A stretch of DNA of 64,000 bases, taken from assembly GCF_025024155.1 (NCBI RefSeq), contig NW_026251714.1, positions 434,001 to 498,000 on the forward strand, given 5' to 3'. Origin of the DNA: Gamsiella multidivaricata (taxonomy: Eukaryota > Mortierellomycota > Mortierellomycetes > Mortierellales > Mortierellaceae). This document shows positions 1-12,118 of the stretch, one piece after another. A program made the translations under genes and the position numbers. The notes below the pieces were generated by a model that did not search any database, was not told the origin of the DNA, and was given only the letters and a program-made list of their open reading frames with translations. Numbering within the stretch: the first letter of the stretch is position 1; each line of letters begins with the position of its first letter.

Positions 1-1
1 C

Positions 2-1600
2 ATGCTAACGCTTGCACCCCTATGCTCTTCTCTCAACCACTATAGCGACGTCTCAAGAGAGTCGGATGTTCAACTTTCGCTCTATATTCGCATCCCTGAT
101 CCCAAAGCATCTGCATCCGCAGACTCGAAGTCTGGCGACCTCAAGGAGGGCGATACGTCGAGTCAGGATGTGTTTTTGGGCAATGTCAAACTGGAGCCCC
201 GCTGGGAGGAGCAGATGCAGGATGATTGGTTTCCTCTTCAGGGCGGCACTGGAAAAGTTCGAGTCCAGTTGGCATATAAGCGCGGCAACGTAAGACGTCG
301 GCAGATCAGGCACTCTAAGAGTGTGCGTATGCCTTTTTTTCTGGCAGCTCAACCAAATTGATACACCAACATAACTAACATGAATCACATTTGGGATAAT
401 AGGCCAACACACCCTTGACCATTGATGCTTTCGATTTGCTCAAGGTGATCGGCAAGGGCAGTTTCGGCAAGGTATGATATTTTCCAACGCTCAAACTTAC
501 ACATATCAAGTTATCGAGCCTTGTAACTGACTCTAGGTCCTTTTTATTATGTCCAATAGGTTATGCAAGTTCGGAAGCGCGATACCTCCCGAATCTACGC
601 CATGAAGATCCTGCGTAAGGCTCATATTATCTCACGCAGTGAAGTCAACCACACCCTTGCCGAGCGCACTGTCCTTGCGCAGATCAACAATCCGTTCATC
701 GTCCCACTCAAATTCTCATTCCAATCGCCTGAAAAGCTGTATCTCGTCCTTGCCTTTGTCAATGGAGGCGAGCTGTTCCACCACCTGCAACGCGAAGGCC
801 GCTTTAGCGAGGAACGGTCCCGGTTTTATGCTGCAGAACTGCTCTGCGCACTAGAGTGTCTGCATGGATTCAATGTTGTCTACAGAGATCTCAAGCCCGA
901 AAACATCTTGTTGGATTACACCGGTCATATTGCGCTCTGTGATTTTGGACTCTGTAAGCTGGGCATGACCGAGACCGAGACGACAAACACATTCTGTGGC
1001 ACACCCGAGTATCTTGCACCCGAACTACTCCTTGGCCAGGGATACACAAAGACGGTGGACTGGTGGACGCTCGGAGTTTTGCTGTATGAGATGCTGACGG
1101 GTCTGCCACCGTTCTATGACGAGAACATTCATGAGATGTACAGGAAGATCTTGCAGGACGAGCTTCGGTTCCCGGATGAGGTCTCGCCCGATGCTAGGTC
1201 GCTGCTGACAGCGCTTCTAACGCGTGATCCGAACCAGCGATTGGGCAACAATGGATCGAGCGCAATCAAGCAGCATTCATTCTTCAAGCCGATTTCGTTC
1301 CCGCATCTAATGGCCAAGAGAATCCACCCCCCATTCAAGCCTTCGGTCTCGTCAGCAACAGATACGTCGAATTTTGACGAGGAGTTCACGAGTGAAGAGC
1401 CACTGGATTCTGTGGTCGAATCGTCCTTCCTGAGTGAGACTGTACAGCTCCAATTCAAGGGCTTTACATATAACCCTGCACAGGATGGTGTCTTAGGCGC
1501 TAGTATGGTAAACCCTGGTCTGGGTGCTTCTGGAGGCCATGGATCGAATGGAATGTCTTCGAATCGAGGCAACGGTGCAGCAGGACACCGGGAATACTAG
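2..1600 (+). CDS. YPK1: Ypk/SGK-type AGC serine/threonine kinase, 5'-partial
   Basis: Exons are about 46-289, 403-471 and 560-1600. Bases 1-45 look like the 3' end of an intron (GCTAAC branch-like motif, then TATAG), so the gene starts outside the window. The first exon encodes a C2-like segment with 'FLGNVKL' and 'DDWFPL', as in fungal Ypk N-termini. Exon 2 ends in the glycine-rich loop 'GKGSFGK', and exon 3 resumes with 'VMQVRK' and the catalytic Lys of 'YAMKIL'. Exon 3 then shows HRD-type 'YRDLKPEN', 'DFGLCK', the activation-loop 'TFCGTPEYLAPE' and a C-terminal hydrophobic motif 'FKGFTY'. Known for the family: Ypk kinases act below TORC2 and Pkh in sphingolipid, membrane-stress and endocytosis control. 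The assignment to Ypk rather than another AGC kinase rests on the loop sequence and the hydrophobic motif. The terminator is TAG, so TAG is a working stop codon here. Confidence 0.93.
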
Positions 1601-3605
1601 ACCTGAACTGAACTGCTGAACTGGACGCATTTTTTTCTTTCTTTTCCAACACGGCATAAATAAAAAAAAATTAGAACAACGACAATAACGTCCGCATTTG
1701 TCTAGCTGCACTTTTACAATGGATATGCCATAGCAAAAATCCATGGGCCTCGTTTTTGCCACCAATTTCTTTCAGCTTCTGTGTGACTGCTATAATGTTC
1801 ATCCTTCGTCTCTGCCGCAATGGCTCTGGAGCTGAGAGCACCTCGCCAGCGACCACAGATAAGTACTCTCTTTCGAAACGAGCGCCTGCGGACTAAGAAG
1901 AGACTCAACCCTGTTTTTTTTTCTTTTCCTCCGCGTGTGCATGCCTCCGCTAACCATTCACGTAACATCCATATCAACATCGCATGACATTTTTGCAGGG
2001 AGTGTTGGTGACTGATGAGGCCTTGCAATCGCACCATTTTACTGTGTCTTAGCCGAGACTCTGGGAGTGTATCGTATCGACTAACGACCGAGAGCTATGC
2101 GGTCGAACATGGTCGACTGTATCCAGCCGCGGCCTGAGGAGAGGATGCGCTCATTCTCGCGTATATACCACACACGAACGCACTGAGTCCTCGGCAGAAC
2201 GTCGCAAATCAATATATTTTCTCAGTTCAAGGAATGAGATACCGTTTTGACGTTCCTTCACCAGCATCAAGGCCTTTCCGCGGAGTGCTTGGCAACACAT
2301 ATGAGTGAAGTACAGTCTAGGCCTGTGCCTGGCTTGTTCTGGCATGCAACACATTGCGATATTCCTGAGGCCCATGTGCGTCTTTGGCTGGGCTCAGCTC
2401 TAAAAAAAATCGATCCTCGCCCCCGTCTTTGCCTTCGCACTATGTAAGGGTTCTCTTTTCCATGACGACCAGCTTCCTTGACGTACTGTAGTCTATGGCG
2501 AAGCAATACTTTGGAGGCGCTAAAGCTATATATTAGAACGGGTTTCCGGAGCGGAGGGAATAGGAATGGAGTAGGGATTGGTCCTACAATACCGTGGCGA
2601 TTCACACAATTTCCAGATCAGGTTACACAACAGGTCGAAGGATCAATTTCTTGCTCTCTCGGGACGACCCATTGTACCGTACACGAGAGCGAGGGGACGA
2701 AGTGGCTACGAAGCATGGGCATATTTAGCTAATACAATAACGACGAGCTGCTCGATTTCTGCGTCTTCGTACTCGTCCTGTCCTCTCTTTCACTTTGCCT
2801 TCTTCCCAGCTACATCCTCCGCTCAATCCATTGGGATCCCTCTGAGCCGTCTATTATCCTCCCCGTCGTCCCTCTCCTTTCTCCGTACTTCCCTATACCT
2901 CAAAAAGCGCTGGTCGGCGGCGACTCATTAGCGACAGTGCAGTCCGGTTGGCAGCAAAAGCCGACCCTGTCTGTGATCATATAGGCGGACTAAGAACGCA
3001 GGGGCCACACTGGGGTAGGACCAGTGCCTGTGAAGCTGAGGGGAACAACGATGCATGTGCAATGGATATTAACCCATAGTGTATAATGATAAGCACCATT
3101 GCTAGGAAACACGAGGCGAAACGAACCCGGACCATTCCAGGTCCGCTCGAAGGAACCTAGAAGTAAGAGTAATCCTTATTAGCAAGAAAAAGTAAGAGTT
3201 TCCATGTCAAGGTGAGAGGCCATTTCTCTTTTTTTTTCTTTTGTCTGTGGATAATGAAATATACATGTGCAGCGGCTAACAATCCATCTTGTTTAACGAT
3301 AGCTGTCTCTGCTTGCAAACACAAAGAGACCAGAAGCAGCGAACTTGGACAGGAAGAGCGACCTTACTCGTTCTCACAACCGGTCAGAGGGAAACGAACC
3401 TGCTATCTCGACCTCAACTACCTACACGCCTGCAGTTTCCTAGGTACTGCATCCTATTGCGTCTCATTGTCTCCTGTTGCATGAGGATCCTGCTCGGTAA
3501 GTGTAGGTGCGTCCACGAGCAGCCAGCGTACGCCTACTGCTCGACAACAGAGCCACTAATCTCACCCACATCTGTTCTGCAATGATAGAAAACTCGTAGA
3601 CCAAC
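1601..3605. other. Intergenic region, 2.0 kb
   Basis: I see no supported gene on either strand. Open frames are short and lack splice-consistent continuation or family motifs. It presumably holds the 3' UTR of the kinase and the promoter of the NACHT-WD40 locus. Confidence 0.5.
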
Positions 3606-6600
3606 ATGCTCACCAGCGCGTTCTCGTCATCACGGAGTACTCTCTCGCCACAAAAGGCGCTGGACCTCGCCAACATTTACTTGGGGAACGCGCAAAAGGC
3701 AGCCGATCCTGATCTTACCTTGATCTTGTGCGCCGATGCGGGCGCTGCGTTATCTTGGATGAAGCGAGCGGACAGAAGGGCTCTCATTCCTCCTATGAGT
3801 GTCGAGGATCAGACCCTGTGCAATGGAATCAGCACTGTTTATTCCGACCAAGGCAAGCTGCTGGGCAGCCTGGGGTATCGTGACAAGGCGCAAGCCAGCT
3901 TCAGAAAGGCAGAAAAGTGGCGGTATCTCCAGGACCCCGACGGGAACCCTGTCCCCTCCCGACCCGGCAAGACGCTCATCCCCATCCTCTGTGCACCCAA
4001 GCTCCGTAGTACATCACCAGCCACCCCCGACCCATCCTACCCAGAGACTAAGGCCAAATCGAGCCGCAGCGATATCGCACAGGTTCCTCCAGGGATCTTT
4101 TCTGAGAACGCGCCAAGACCTGTGATCAAACATGATTTACCGGGAACGGATGGCCGCATCGCCAGTACTCCTCAGCTCGCCTACTGCCTTGAATTGCTGT
4201 CCAAGGCCACATCGTCGACACCATGTGTTACAAAATCCGATGAAGCGCTTGATAGAGTTCAGTGCGACTGGATACAAGCCAGAAGCGAGGATGCAGACGA
4301 GAAAGATCGGCTGCGCTCGCTGGTGACAGGACTGATTGCGGCATTCATCGATGACGACCTCAAGAATGCCGCCACGGTTGCAGAAGTGGTGTATCTAGTG
4401 CCAGTGCTCGATGAAGTGCGCTACCGAAAGCTGCTCAGCAACTTTATCGATGGTATTGGACAAGCTACCTTGCTGGACTTCAATTTGCTCGAGGGCCTGG
4501 CGCAACTGATACAGAGCGCTTCCCCAGGCTACCTCCCTGCCGATGATCTAGTCAAGATCCTGGGGGTTCTCAGCACGCGCCTACAGGACACTCATTCGCA
4601 ATCGTCCGAGCATCGCTATCAGCTGGCACTGGCAGTCTCCCGCGTGCTGGACGCGATGGCAGACAGTGACGTCAAGGGCTTGAACCGCGAGCAGCTGCAT
4701 GCGCCGCTGTCAGCCTATCTAGAAGGGATGAAGGACAGCTCCGACCCCTATTTAGTGTATCAAGCCGCCTATGCCTACCAGGTCTTGCAGTACGTCCCGG
4801 ATGATGAGACGCCCCTGCAGGCGGTGATGCGACGTACACGAGTTGTGGTGAATGGCATTTCAGGGCTAGTGAGTGCGGTCAAGGGCCTGGATGTGAGTGG
4901 CTTTATCGACGGACTGGGAAATCTTCAGGAAGGACTGGGGGAGGTGTACCAGGTCGCCGTACTCGGGTACGAAGGCGTGAGCTCGCTGGTCGAGAGCGGA
5001 CAGGGATTTCTGGACAGTCTCAAGGAGGGCCTCAGCTTCAGTCGGAAGCGCGCATGGTACCCAGCATTGCGTGGCGCAGACGCTTTGCTCCGAGACGGTC
5101 GACTCGCCGAGTTCAAGAGCCTGATATGTGAGGCTCCCTGCCGACGCGACCCCGCGTTCGAATGGGGTTTATGCCAGAGGCTTGGAGAGATTGCTGCCGA
5201 TCCGCTCTGGGAAGTCAGCACCCACCGAGGCGCCGTCAATTTCCTAGGCGAGCTGTACAGGAACGACCTGGACTGGGGCCAGCAAGCCAACGTCAAGCAA
5301 TGGATTCTCACGATCCTCATCCAGTTAGGCGATATACCAGACAGCCCGATAAAGGGCCACGCACGCACCCTGCTACAGGAGCTGGAAAAGAATGGCGATC
5401 CACAGAAACAGGCTCTGTATCATACTTGCATCAATGGACCTCCAAACCAATATCCGCTAAAGGTCGGCTTACCGCCGCTGGCGTCTCCATCACTGCTCGA
5501 TCGTGTCCAGGATATCCCAGACGTCGAGGACGACCTGCGCAGGCTGAAGGAGCGGCGACTAGCGGAACGGGGCAAGGTCGTCTACATCCCTCCTCGAGCC
5601 AAGGCCAGCCTACAAGCGTCCGACGATGTGCTGTTCCCGCTGATGGAGAATGTGAAGGAGTTCCTGAGCAGTGATCGCAGGGTGCTCTTGCTGCTGGGTG
5701 ATTCCGGTGCGGGCAAGTCGACCTTCAATCGGGAACTCGAGTGCGAGTTGTGGAGCAGCTGCGGGAAACAGAAAGGCCGGATCCCGCTCCATATCAGTTT
5801 GCCTGCAATCGACAGGCCGCAGCAGGATCTGATCGCCAAGCACTTGCGCAGGAACGACTTTATAGAACCCCAGATCCGAGAGACCAAGCAGCACCGTGAG
5901 CTGATCCTGATCTGCGATGGATACGACGAGAGCCTGCAGACTCACAACCTGTATGCAAGCAACCAGCTGAATGAGCCAGGGGAGTGGCGCGCCAAGATGC
6001 TGATCAGCTGCCGTAGCGAGTTCATTGGCCAGGACGACAGAGACCGCTTTCAGCCGACCGACCGAAACCATAGCGCCGCATCGAGCCTCTTCCAGGAGGC
6101 AGTCATTGTCCCGTTCTCATCATTCCAGGTCGAAGACTACATCAGGTAGTATGTACGCCAGAACAGGCCGCTGTGGCGGACCAAGCAATACCTGGAGGCG
6201 CTTGAGCAGGTTCCCAACCTGCAGGACCTGGTGAGGAACCCGTTTCTTCTGACGCTATCTTTGGAGGTGCTGCCGCGAGTTGTGGATGCAGGACAGATGC
6301 AAGATCTCTCCAGGACCAGAGTTACGCGCGTTGCGCTGTATGACCAGTTCGTGGAACAGTGGCTGGAGCGCGGCAAGAAATGTGTGGGGGGAAACGAGCT
6401 GAGCCCGCAAGCGAAGGCGGCCTTTGACACTCTGGTGGACGACGGCTTTACGCTGAACGGCACTGATTTTCTGAAAAGACTGGCGGCTGCCATCTATAGG
6501 GAGCAGGCAGGTCAGCCAGTCGTCGAGTACTCGCGCTCCAAAGACGAAGAGACATGGAAAACAAAGTTCTTCAGCCGAGAAGACGAGGTCCAGCTTCTAC

Positions 6601-9400
6601 GCGAGGCCTGTCCTTTGAGCCGCAGTGGCCGTCAGTACCGGTTCATCCATCGGTCGCTGTTGGAGTACTGCTTTGCGCTCGCAGTGTTTGATCCGCAAGA
6701 AAACAAGGCTCCGCGTCCGACTTCTGCTCAGGCCCGTCGAGGGAGTGTCAGCTCCATGTTCAGCTTCGAATGGCGAGCGGCGTCAGAAGAAAAGTCTACT
6801 ACGACCCAGCAACCTGCTGTCAACCACCCTCTGACATGGAGGAGCTTCGTGGGCGAGCCGTCAGTTCTGCAGTTCCTAGCGGAGCGAGCCCAACAGGAGC
6901 CCATTTTCAAGCAACAGCTGCTCGCGATGATTGAGCGGTCGAAAACCGACGAGGAGAGGCGCAATGCAGCAGCTAATGCGATCACGATACTGGTCAGGGC
7001 CGGGATACGGTTCAACGGCGCAGATCTTAAAGGCATCCGGATTCCAGGAGCTGATCTGAGCGGCGGAGAGTTCGATTCTGCACAGCTGCAAGAGGCGGAT
7101 CTGAGAAAAGTCAATCTTCGCGACATTTGGCTGCGTCAGGCCGATTTAAACAATGCACGGATGGCAGGCGTACAGTTTGGCGAATGGCCGTACTTCATGG
7201 AGGATGGCGGGGTGTCTTCCTGCGCATTTTCACCGGATGGGAGGGCCTGCGCCGTAGGTGTTGCAGACAGCACGATCAGCGTATATGACACCACGACTTG
7301 GTCAAAAACCCTCACGTTAGGAGGCCATACCGATTATGTTACGAGCGTGGTGTACTCACCAAGTGGCAAGCAGATTGCATCGGGCAGTGATGACAAGACG
7401 GTGCGACTGTGGGACGTGCACACCGATAGACCTGGTGTTATTCTAAGCGGCCATGACGACGTTGTTATGGCTGTTGCGTTTTCGCCATGCGGTCATCAGA
7501 TTGCTTCGGGCAGCGAGGACAAGACGGTGCGGTTATGGAACGCGCAAACCCGCGCACCCGTTACTACCTTAAGCGGCCATGCCGGTGTCGTTAGGAGCGT
7601 TGCATATTCGCCAAGCGGCCAGCAAATTGCTTCAGGCAGTGAAGATATGACGGTGCAATTATGGGACGTGAAAACTGGTTCACCCGTTGCCATTTTAAGT
7701 GACCATACCGCTCGAGTTATGAGCGTGGTATACTCGCCAAGCGGCCATCAAATTGCCTCAGGCAGTGAGGATATGACGGTGCTATTGTGGGACGTGCAAG
7801 CCGGCACATCCGTAGCCACTTTACGAGGCCATGCCGCCTGTGTCGAGGCCGTTGTGTATTCGCCAAGCGGCAAGCAAATAGCTTCCTGCAGTTATGACAG
7901 GACGGTGCGACTGTGGGATGCACAATCCGGCGCCCTTGGCGCCGTTCTACCGTTCTAAGCGGCCATACCAACCGGGTTACGAGCTTGGTATATTCACCAA
8001 CCGGCCAGCAGATCGCCTCGGGCAGCGTTGACAAAACGGTGCGATTGTGGGACGTACAAACCAGCGCAATCGATACCATCAAAGACGGGCATACTGCCTG
8101 TGTCGAGAGCGTTGTGTATTCGCCAAGCGGCAAGCAAATAGCCTCCTGCAGCTATGACAAGACGGTGCGGCTGTGGGACGCGCAGACCGGTGCACTCGAT
8201 GCCATCTTAAGCGGCCATACCGACCTTGTTACAAGGATCATGTACTCACCAAGCGGCCAGCAGGTCGCCTTGGGCAGCGGTGATAATACCGTGCGACTGT
8301 GGGGCGCGCAGACCGGTGCACTCGATGCCATCCTAAGCGGTCATAGTGATGCAGTCACAAGCGTGGTGTTCTCGCCAAACAGCCAGTAGGTCACCTCGGG
8401 CAGCGAGGACAACAGCGTGCGGCTGTGGGTTGCACAAACCGGCGCATCCGGCCCCATCTTAACAGGTCATACAGACCGAGTTACAAGTGTGGTGTACTCG
8501 CCAACTGGCCAGCAGATCGCCTCCAGAAGTTATGATGAGACGGTGCGGCTATGGGGCACGCAAACTGGTGCGCCCGGTCCCATCTTGAGCGGCCATACCT
8601 CTTGGATAACGACCGTGGTGTATTCGCCAAGCGGCCAACAGATTGCTTCGGGTAGCGATGACGGAACGGTACGACTGTGGGACGCACAGACCGGTGCGCT
8701 CGATGCCATCCTAAGCGGCCATACCAGCTATATTAGAGGTGTGATGTATTCACCAGACGGTCAGCAGATCGTCTCGGGCAGTTGGGATGAAACGGTGCGG
8801 TTGTGGAATGTGCAAACTGGTGCGCCCGGTCACATCTTAAGCGGTCATACCGGGGTGCTTAGGAGTGTGATATTTTCACCATGCGGCCAATGGGTCGCCT
8901 CGGGTAGTAATGATGAGACCGTGCGGTTGTGGGATGTGCACTCGGGTCAGTGTTTGGTGGTCGTTGAGGATTTTCATGGATATATCACAGGCATCGTATG
9001 GAACACGACTCCCGAGGGCACTTATTTCACAACCGGCTATGCCGATAAGTCTGTTCGCGTGTGGAAGGCGGTGGAAGAAGACGGCTGCTGTCGCGTGTGT
9101 CTGCATTGGAGCTCGACCCATGGCGGACTTTTCATGTCATATGCCACTATCCAAGACGCGCAAGGCCTAGGCAGGATAAATATACAGTTGCTGAACCAGC
9201 GCGGCGCTGTGGGCGAGCCAGTTCCGCCATTGAGCTTCTGCGGAGCTAGTGAGAAGCTGATCAGCATGGCATCTGTGGTATCTCAGCTCGGAATACCGTC
9301 AAACCAAAGCATGTCGAGTACCTCCCCTACAGCCAATCCCCTCGGTAATGAGCCAGCAAAATCGCTGGCATTGGGGGACATTTTTCAGCTTGCCAGATAG
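3606..9400 (+). pseudogene. NACHT - pentapeptide - WD40 repeat protein, disrupted
   Basis: One very long frame encodes, in order: a TPR-like N-terminus, a helical HEAT/ARM-like region (to about residue 650), a NACHT NTPase (P-loop 'GDSGAGKST' near residue 697, Walker B 'LILICDGYDE', sensor-like 'KMLISCRSE'), pentapeptide-like repeats ('GADLKG', 'GADLSG', 'EADLRK', 'QADLNN' near 7015-7160) and about 15 WD40 repeats, ending with 'LLNQRGAVGEP'. Such STAND ATPases act in fungal self/non-self recognition and innate-type signalling; that role is a family inference. Three lesions break it: TAG at 6147-6149 inside the NACHT region, a frameshift caused by an exact 8-bp tandem duplication (7942-7949 and 7950-7957), and TAG at 8387-8389 at an otherwise invariant Gln of the WD repeat. 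Flanking sequence keeps reading the same protein across each lesion. An intron at 6145 is unlikely because the DNA after the stop encodes conserved NACHT helical sequence. About 1,929 codons without the duplication. Recent inactivation, or stop readthrough plus an allelic frameshift, would fit. Confidence 0.85.
7316..8980 (+). repeat. Tandem 126-bp WD40-coding repeats
   Basis: About 13 head-to-tail units of 42 codons. Each runs from GH through a '(V/M)YSP(S/T)GQQIASGS' strand to 'TVRLWD(V/A)QTGA'. Units are very alike at DNA level (recurring 'AGCGGCCATAC' and 'CGGTGCGACTGTGGG'), pointing to recent amplification or gene conversion. Variation concentrates at a few positions per blade, as in fungal high-identity WD40 recognition arrays. 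Confidence 0.85.
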
Positions 9401-9825
9401 GTGAATGTGGTGCGAGTAGAAAATCAGCAGCAGGGCCCTGACTCGTACTCCCTGCCAGTCTTTTACTGGCCCACGAATGCGCTTCCTGGAGAAACATGTA
9501 TACAGGTCTCTATCAATAATACTGCGCATAATAAATTAGAGTCATGAGCGACTATGGCTCTGTAAATGTAGACTAGGACCTGCGCACTGCTTTATTCTCC
9601 ACTCGCAGGAGAGTATATCTCTGCCTATGCATTCTGGTTCTAAGCAACTTTCATGGACAGTGCTGTTTCGGCCTCTTTATCACTCTGGCAAAGGTCATCA
9701 TCAGTGCCACAGGGCCAACACCAGATGCACGCTTGCTTGCAGCATAAGCCGTGGTGCACACACCTTCCACACCATCAACATTCGTAACACGCCTCTCTCA
9801 TCCGTCCTTAGTTCGCTCGTTCATC
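9401..9825. other. Intergenic spacer after the NACHT-WD40 locus
   Basis: Nothing recognisable. Short open frames show no motif or conserved pattern. Confidence 0.4.
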
Positions 9826-10161
9826 ATGGCGCGCCGTACCAAAGCAGAGATCGACGCCGAGAAGAAAGAAGTCGCCCGTCGTTATATACAGCCCATACAA
9901 TAAAATTCAGAGCAGAAGCTCACTCCCGAGTTAACCAAAGCCTTTATTGCTGGCCTCTATTTTGGTGGCCCCCACACCTTCAAGTCCCTTGCAGAGGAAA
10001 CCGACATTCCCATTTTCACCATCAAGGATATTTGTACGAATTTCAAGAATCGAGATGATGTCAGAACTAAGAAACGTCTGGACGGCCTCGTAATGATACT
10101 GGCACGTTTTTTGCATTCCGTGTTCTGCGTTCTGCATCTGCATTTCCATTTTGCTAAATAA
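9826..10161 (+). pseudogene. HTH-like transposase/DNA-binding fragment, interrupted
   Basis: From ATG 9826 the frame reads a basic start ('MARRTKAEID', 'KKEVARRY'), meets TAA at 9901-9903, then continues in the same frame with 'LTPELTKAFIAGLYFGG' and a helix-turn-helix-like stretch ('SLAEETDIPIFTIKDICTNF'), ending at 10159-10161. The composition after the stop is coding-like up to about 10080. It resembles the N-terminal DNA-binding part of a transposase or Psq-like protein, but I cannot name the family. The last 25 codons are probably not original coding sequence. It lies beside retrotransposon fragments, which fits a transposon-rich patch. Confidence 0.3.
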
Positions 10162-11385
10162 AAAACCCCTCTCCATGCTATCGCTTTTATAACCCCAGCG
10201 GCTGTAGAAAAAGGGCTTTATGGAAGCTTTGCGATAGTATAACAAAAGATAAGTTTCTCTCCCCGCTCCTCACGACTGCAGATCAGAGCACAACCATTTC
10301 TTACCCAATAGACGCCATCATAAGCAGGAAGCCGTTATGGGCTGCACTTCCAAAGAAATAAGAAAGAGTACCAATTAAGATGATTTTGTGGAATGAACGT
10401 GGCGAACGACAGTTCTAAAGGCTAACTTCCTGGGCTGCACAAGGAGAGGAAGGACTCATGAGCCAGTGGGTCTTGATCAAGAACAGAGAGATCCAATCGA
10501 TTCACAGGTGCAATGCGGTGAAATAGTAGTCGCCCTGCATGCGCTGAATGAAGACTTAGGATGCCTGTTTAGACTTACTCAGTCATCGTCCCCCTCACCT
10601 CCTCTAGCCTGAATCCACGCGTGAACATTTAGAAGATACTCAAGACTTGGAGGCGCGGAAGAAGCGTACCAAGGACTGTTTGAACGAGAGATACGGCCCT
10701 CTGTTTTTTCCTAGCAATGATAAGGGCCAAAAAAGGATTGTCTTGCACAAGCACCAATAAACTATACATCTACCAATGGAGAAATAGGACGGCGCTCTTT
10801 ATATTCCGATATGCAACAATGGCAACTGTTCGAGGAGCGACCATACTCTCTAAAACCGCGTCTTGTTCCTGATTTTGAACTTTTTCTGTGCTTTTGACTT
10901 TCTCACGTAAAACAATCACCATCCCTTATTAAGATAGACCTGGCGTTCTTGACACGCGCTGCCAAAAAAAGAGAACAGACGCGCTCCTAAACCAAAGCTG
11001 GAAGAAGACCCTAAGTGTGCGATGTTCAACATTCTTGTCTTAAAAGAAAAAAAAAAAAGGTTCTCGTCCGCCATAAAACTATCATCTACGCCGTCCTCTC
11101 CTCTACCAGGATAGGCTATTTTTTTTTTTTTTTTTGATAACTAGAAGCCACGAGGATATGTGGGATTTACTAGTGAGGGGCTCTAGACTAGGAAACCCTA
11201 TTGCTAGGGCCATAGAAAAGGGTGCTCAATAATCTAATAAGCGGCTTTTGCCGCACCGCTGCTGGTCACTCGCAGCTCCAATCCCCTTCACAATCCCCAT
11301 CAACATGAGTGGTAACTCAACTCCGCCTGTGGTCGGTGATTGAGCCCTGCTCCCTACTTGGCCTGTTGTGCGCGAAGGTCATCTT
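10162..11385. other. Intergenic region with homopolymer tracts
   Basis: No supported gene. It contains an A tract near 11046-11058 and a T tract near 11119-11136. It is probably decayed repeat DNA, but I cannot assign it to a family. Confidence 0.4.
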
Positions 11386-11900
11386 TTAGCCGCGTTCCTC
11401 AATCATTAAAAACCTACAGTTGCCGGTGCGTTCCATCACGTTGAGCTCCACCTGCTGCATGCAGCTTTGCAGCACTCGCTTATCCGCTCGTTCCTTGATC
11501 TCTTTCACATTTATTGCGCATCGTTGTCTCCTGGTGGATCCAACGAAATCACTGCTACTACATCTGTGCTCTCCATCACAGTTGCGTCCCCGAGCGCGTT
11601 TGCTCATGGTAGTGATCCCATTTTCTCTTTCCCAGTCGACGGTGACTTTGCATCTCCTGTTTCAGATTTCTGTCCGACCGAACTCCTCGATGGCCTTGAC
11701 AAATCGGCCGACCATGTACCTCGTGATCGAGGTGGTCGTCTTGAGAAGGCTCTCCCAGTCCTTGGTGAGAGTCGTTGGTGTCAGTCCGTGATATAAATCT
11801 TGGACCGCCCAGGTCGCTTGATCGTCGTCCCTTGTCTCGTCCTCCACATGGTCGAGTGTGTTGCTTGCTTGCCGGATCGCCGCAGCTCCCTTGATCGCCG
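11386..11900 (-). pseudogene. Second, diverged 3'-end fragment of the same non-LTR element
   Basis: The minus strand at about 11600-11850 translates to 'WAVQDLYHGLTPTTLTKDW' and 'GRFVKAIEEF', aligning with 'WSISDLCRGITPVSLIKEW' and 'HKFVGFIEEK' of the larger fragment at 12119-13590. After TGA at 11662-11664 it continues in frame as 'NRRCKVTVDWERENGI', matching 'WKPRCKATIAREREWGI', so the TGA stands where the sister copy has Trp (TGG to TGA). It has the same orientation as the larger copy. On the plus strand it too is bordered by an A tract (about 11905-11917) at its 5'-truncated end. A relic with no function expected. Confidence 0.6.
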
Positions 11901-12118
11901 GGCCAAAAAAAAAAAATTATAACAACTTGTCTCTCGAGTCAATTGACTCTGCGAATCTGTCAGACTAACTAGCAAAGATCTACTATCGCTGTCCTCACCA
12001 CCAAAGCGGAACTGATCCACAGTCGCCAAAAGACAGGTCACATTCCCCGGGCCTGCCCCTAGGGCCTGCGCAACAATTGCCACACCTCATCAGTGTGTTA
12101 AAAGCTGAAAACACCTTG

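Noticed and set aside
6145..6215. A short intron removing the TAG at 6147 (GTAGTATGT donor)
   Set aside because: The sequence after the stop encodes conserved NACHT helices in the same frame, and no acceptor would keep them.
7316..8980. CRISPR-like or satellite array
   Set aside because: The 126-bp units are coding WD40 blades in one frame, without spacer structure.
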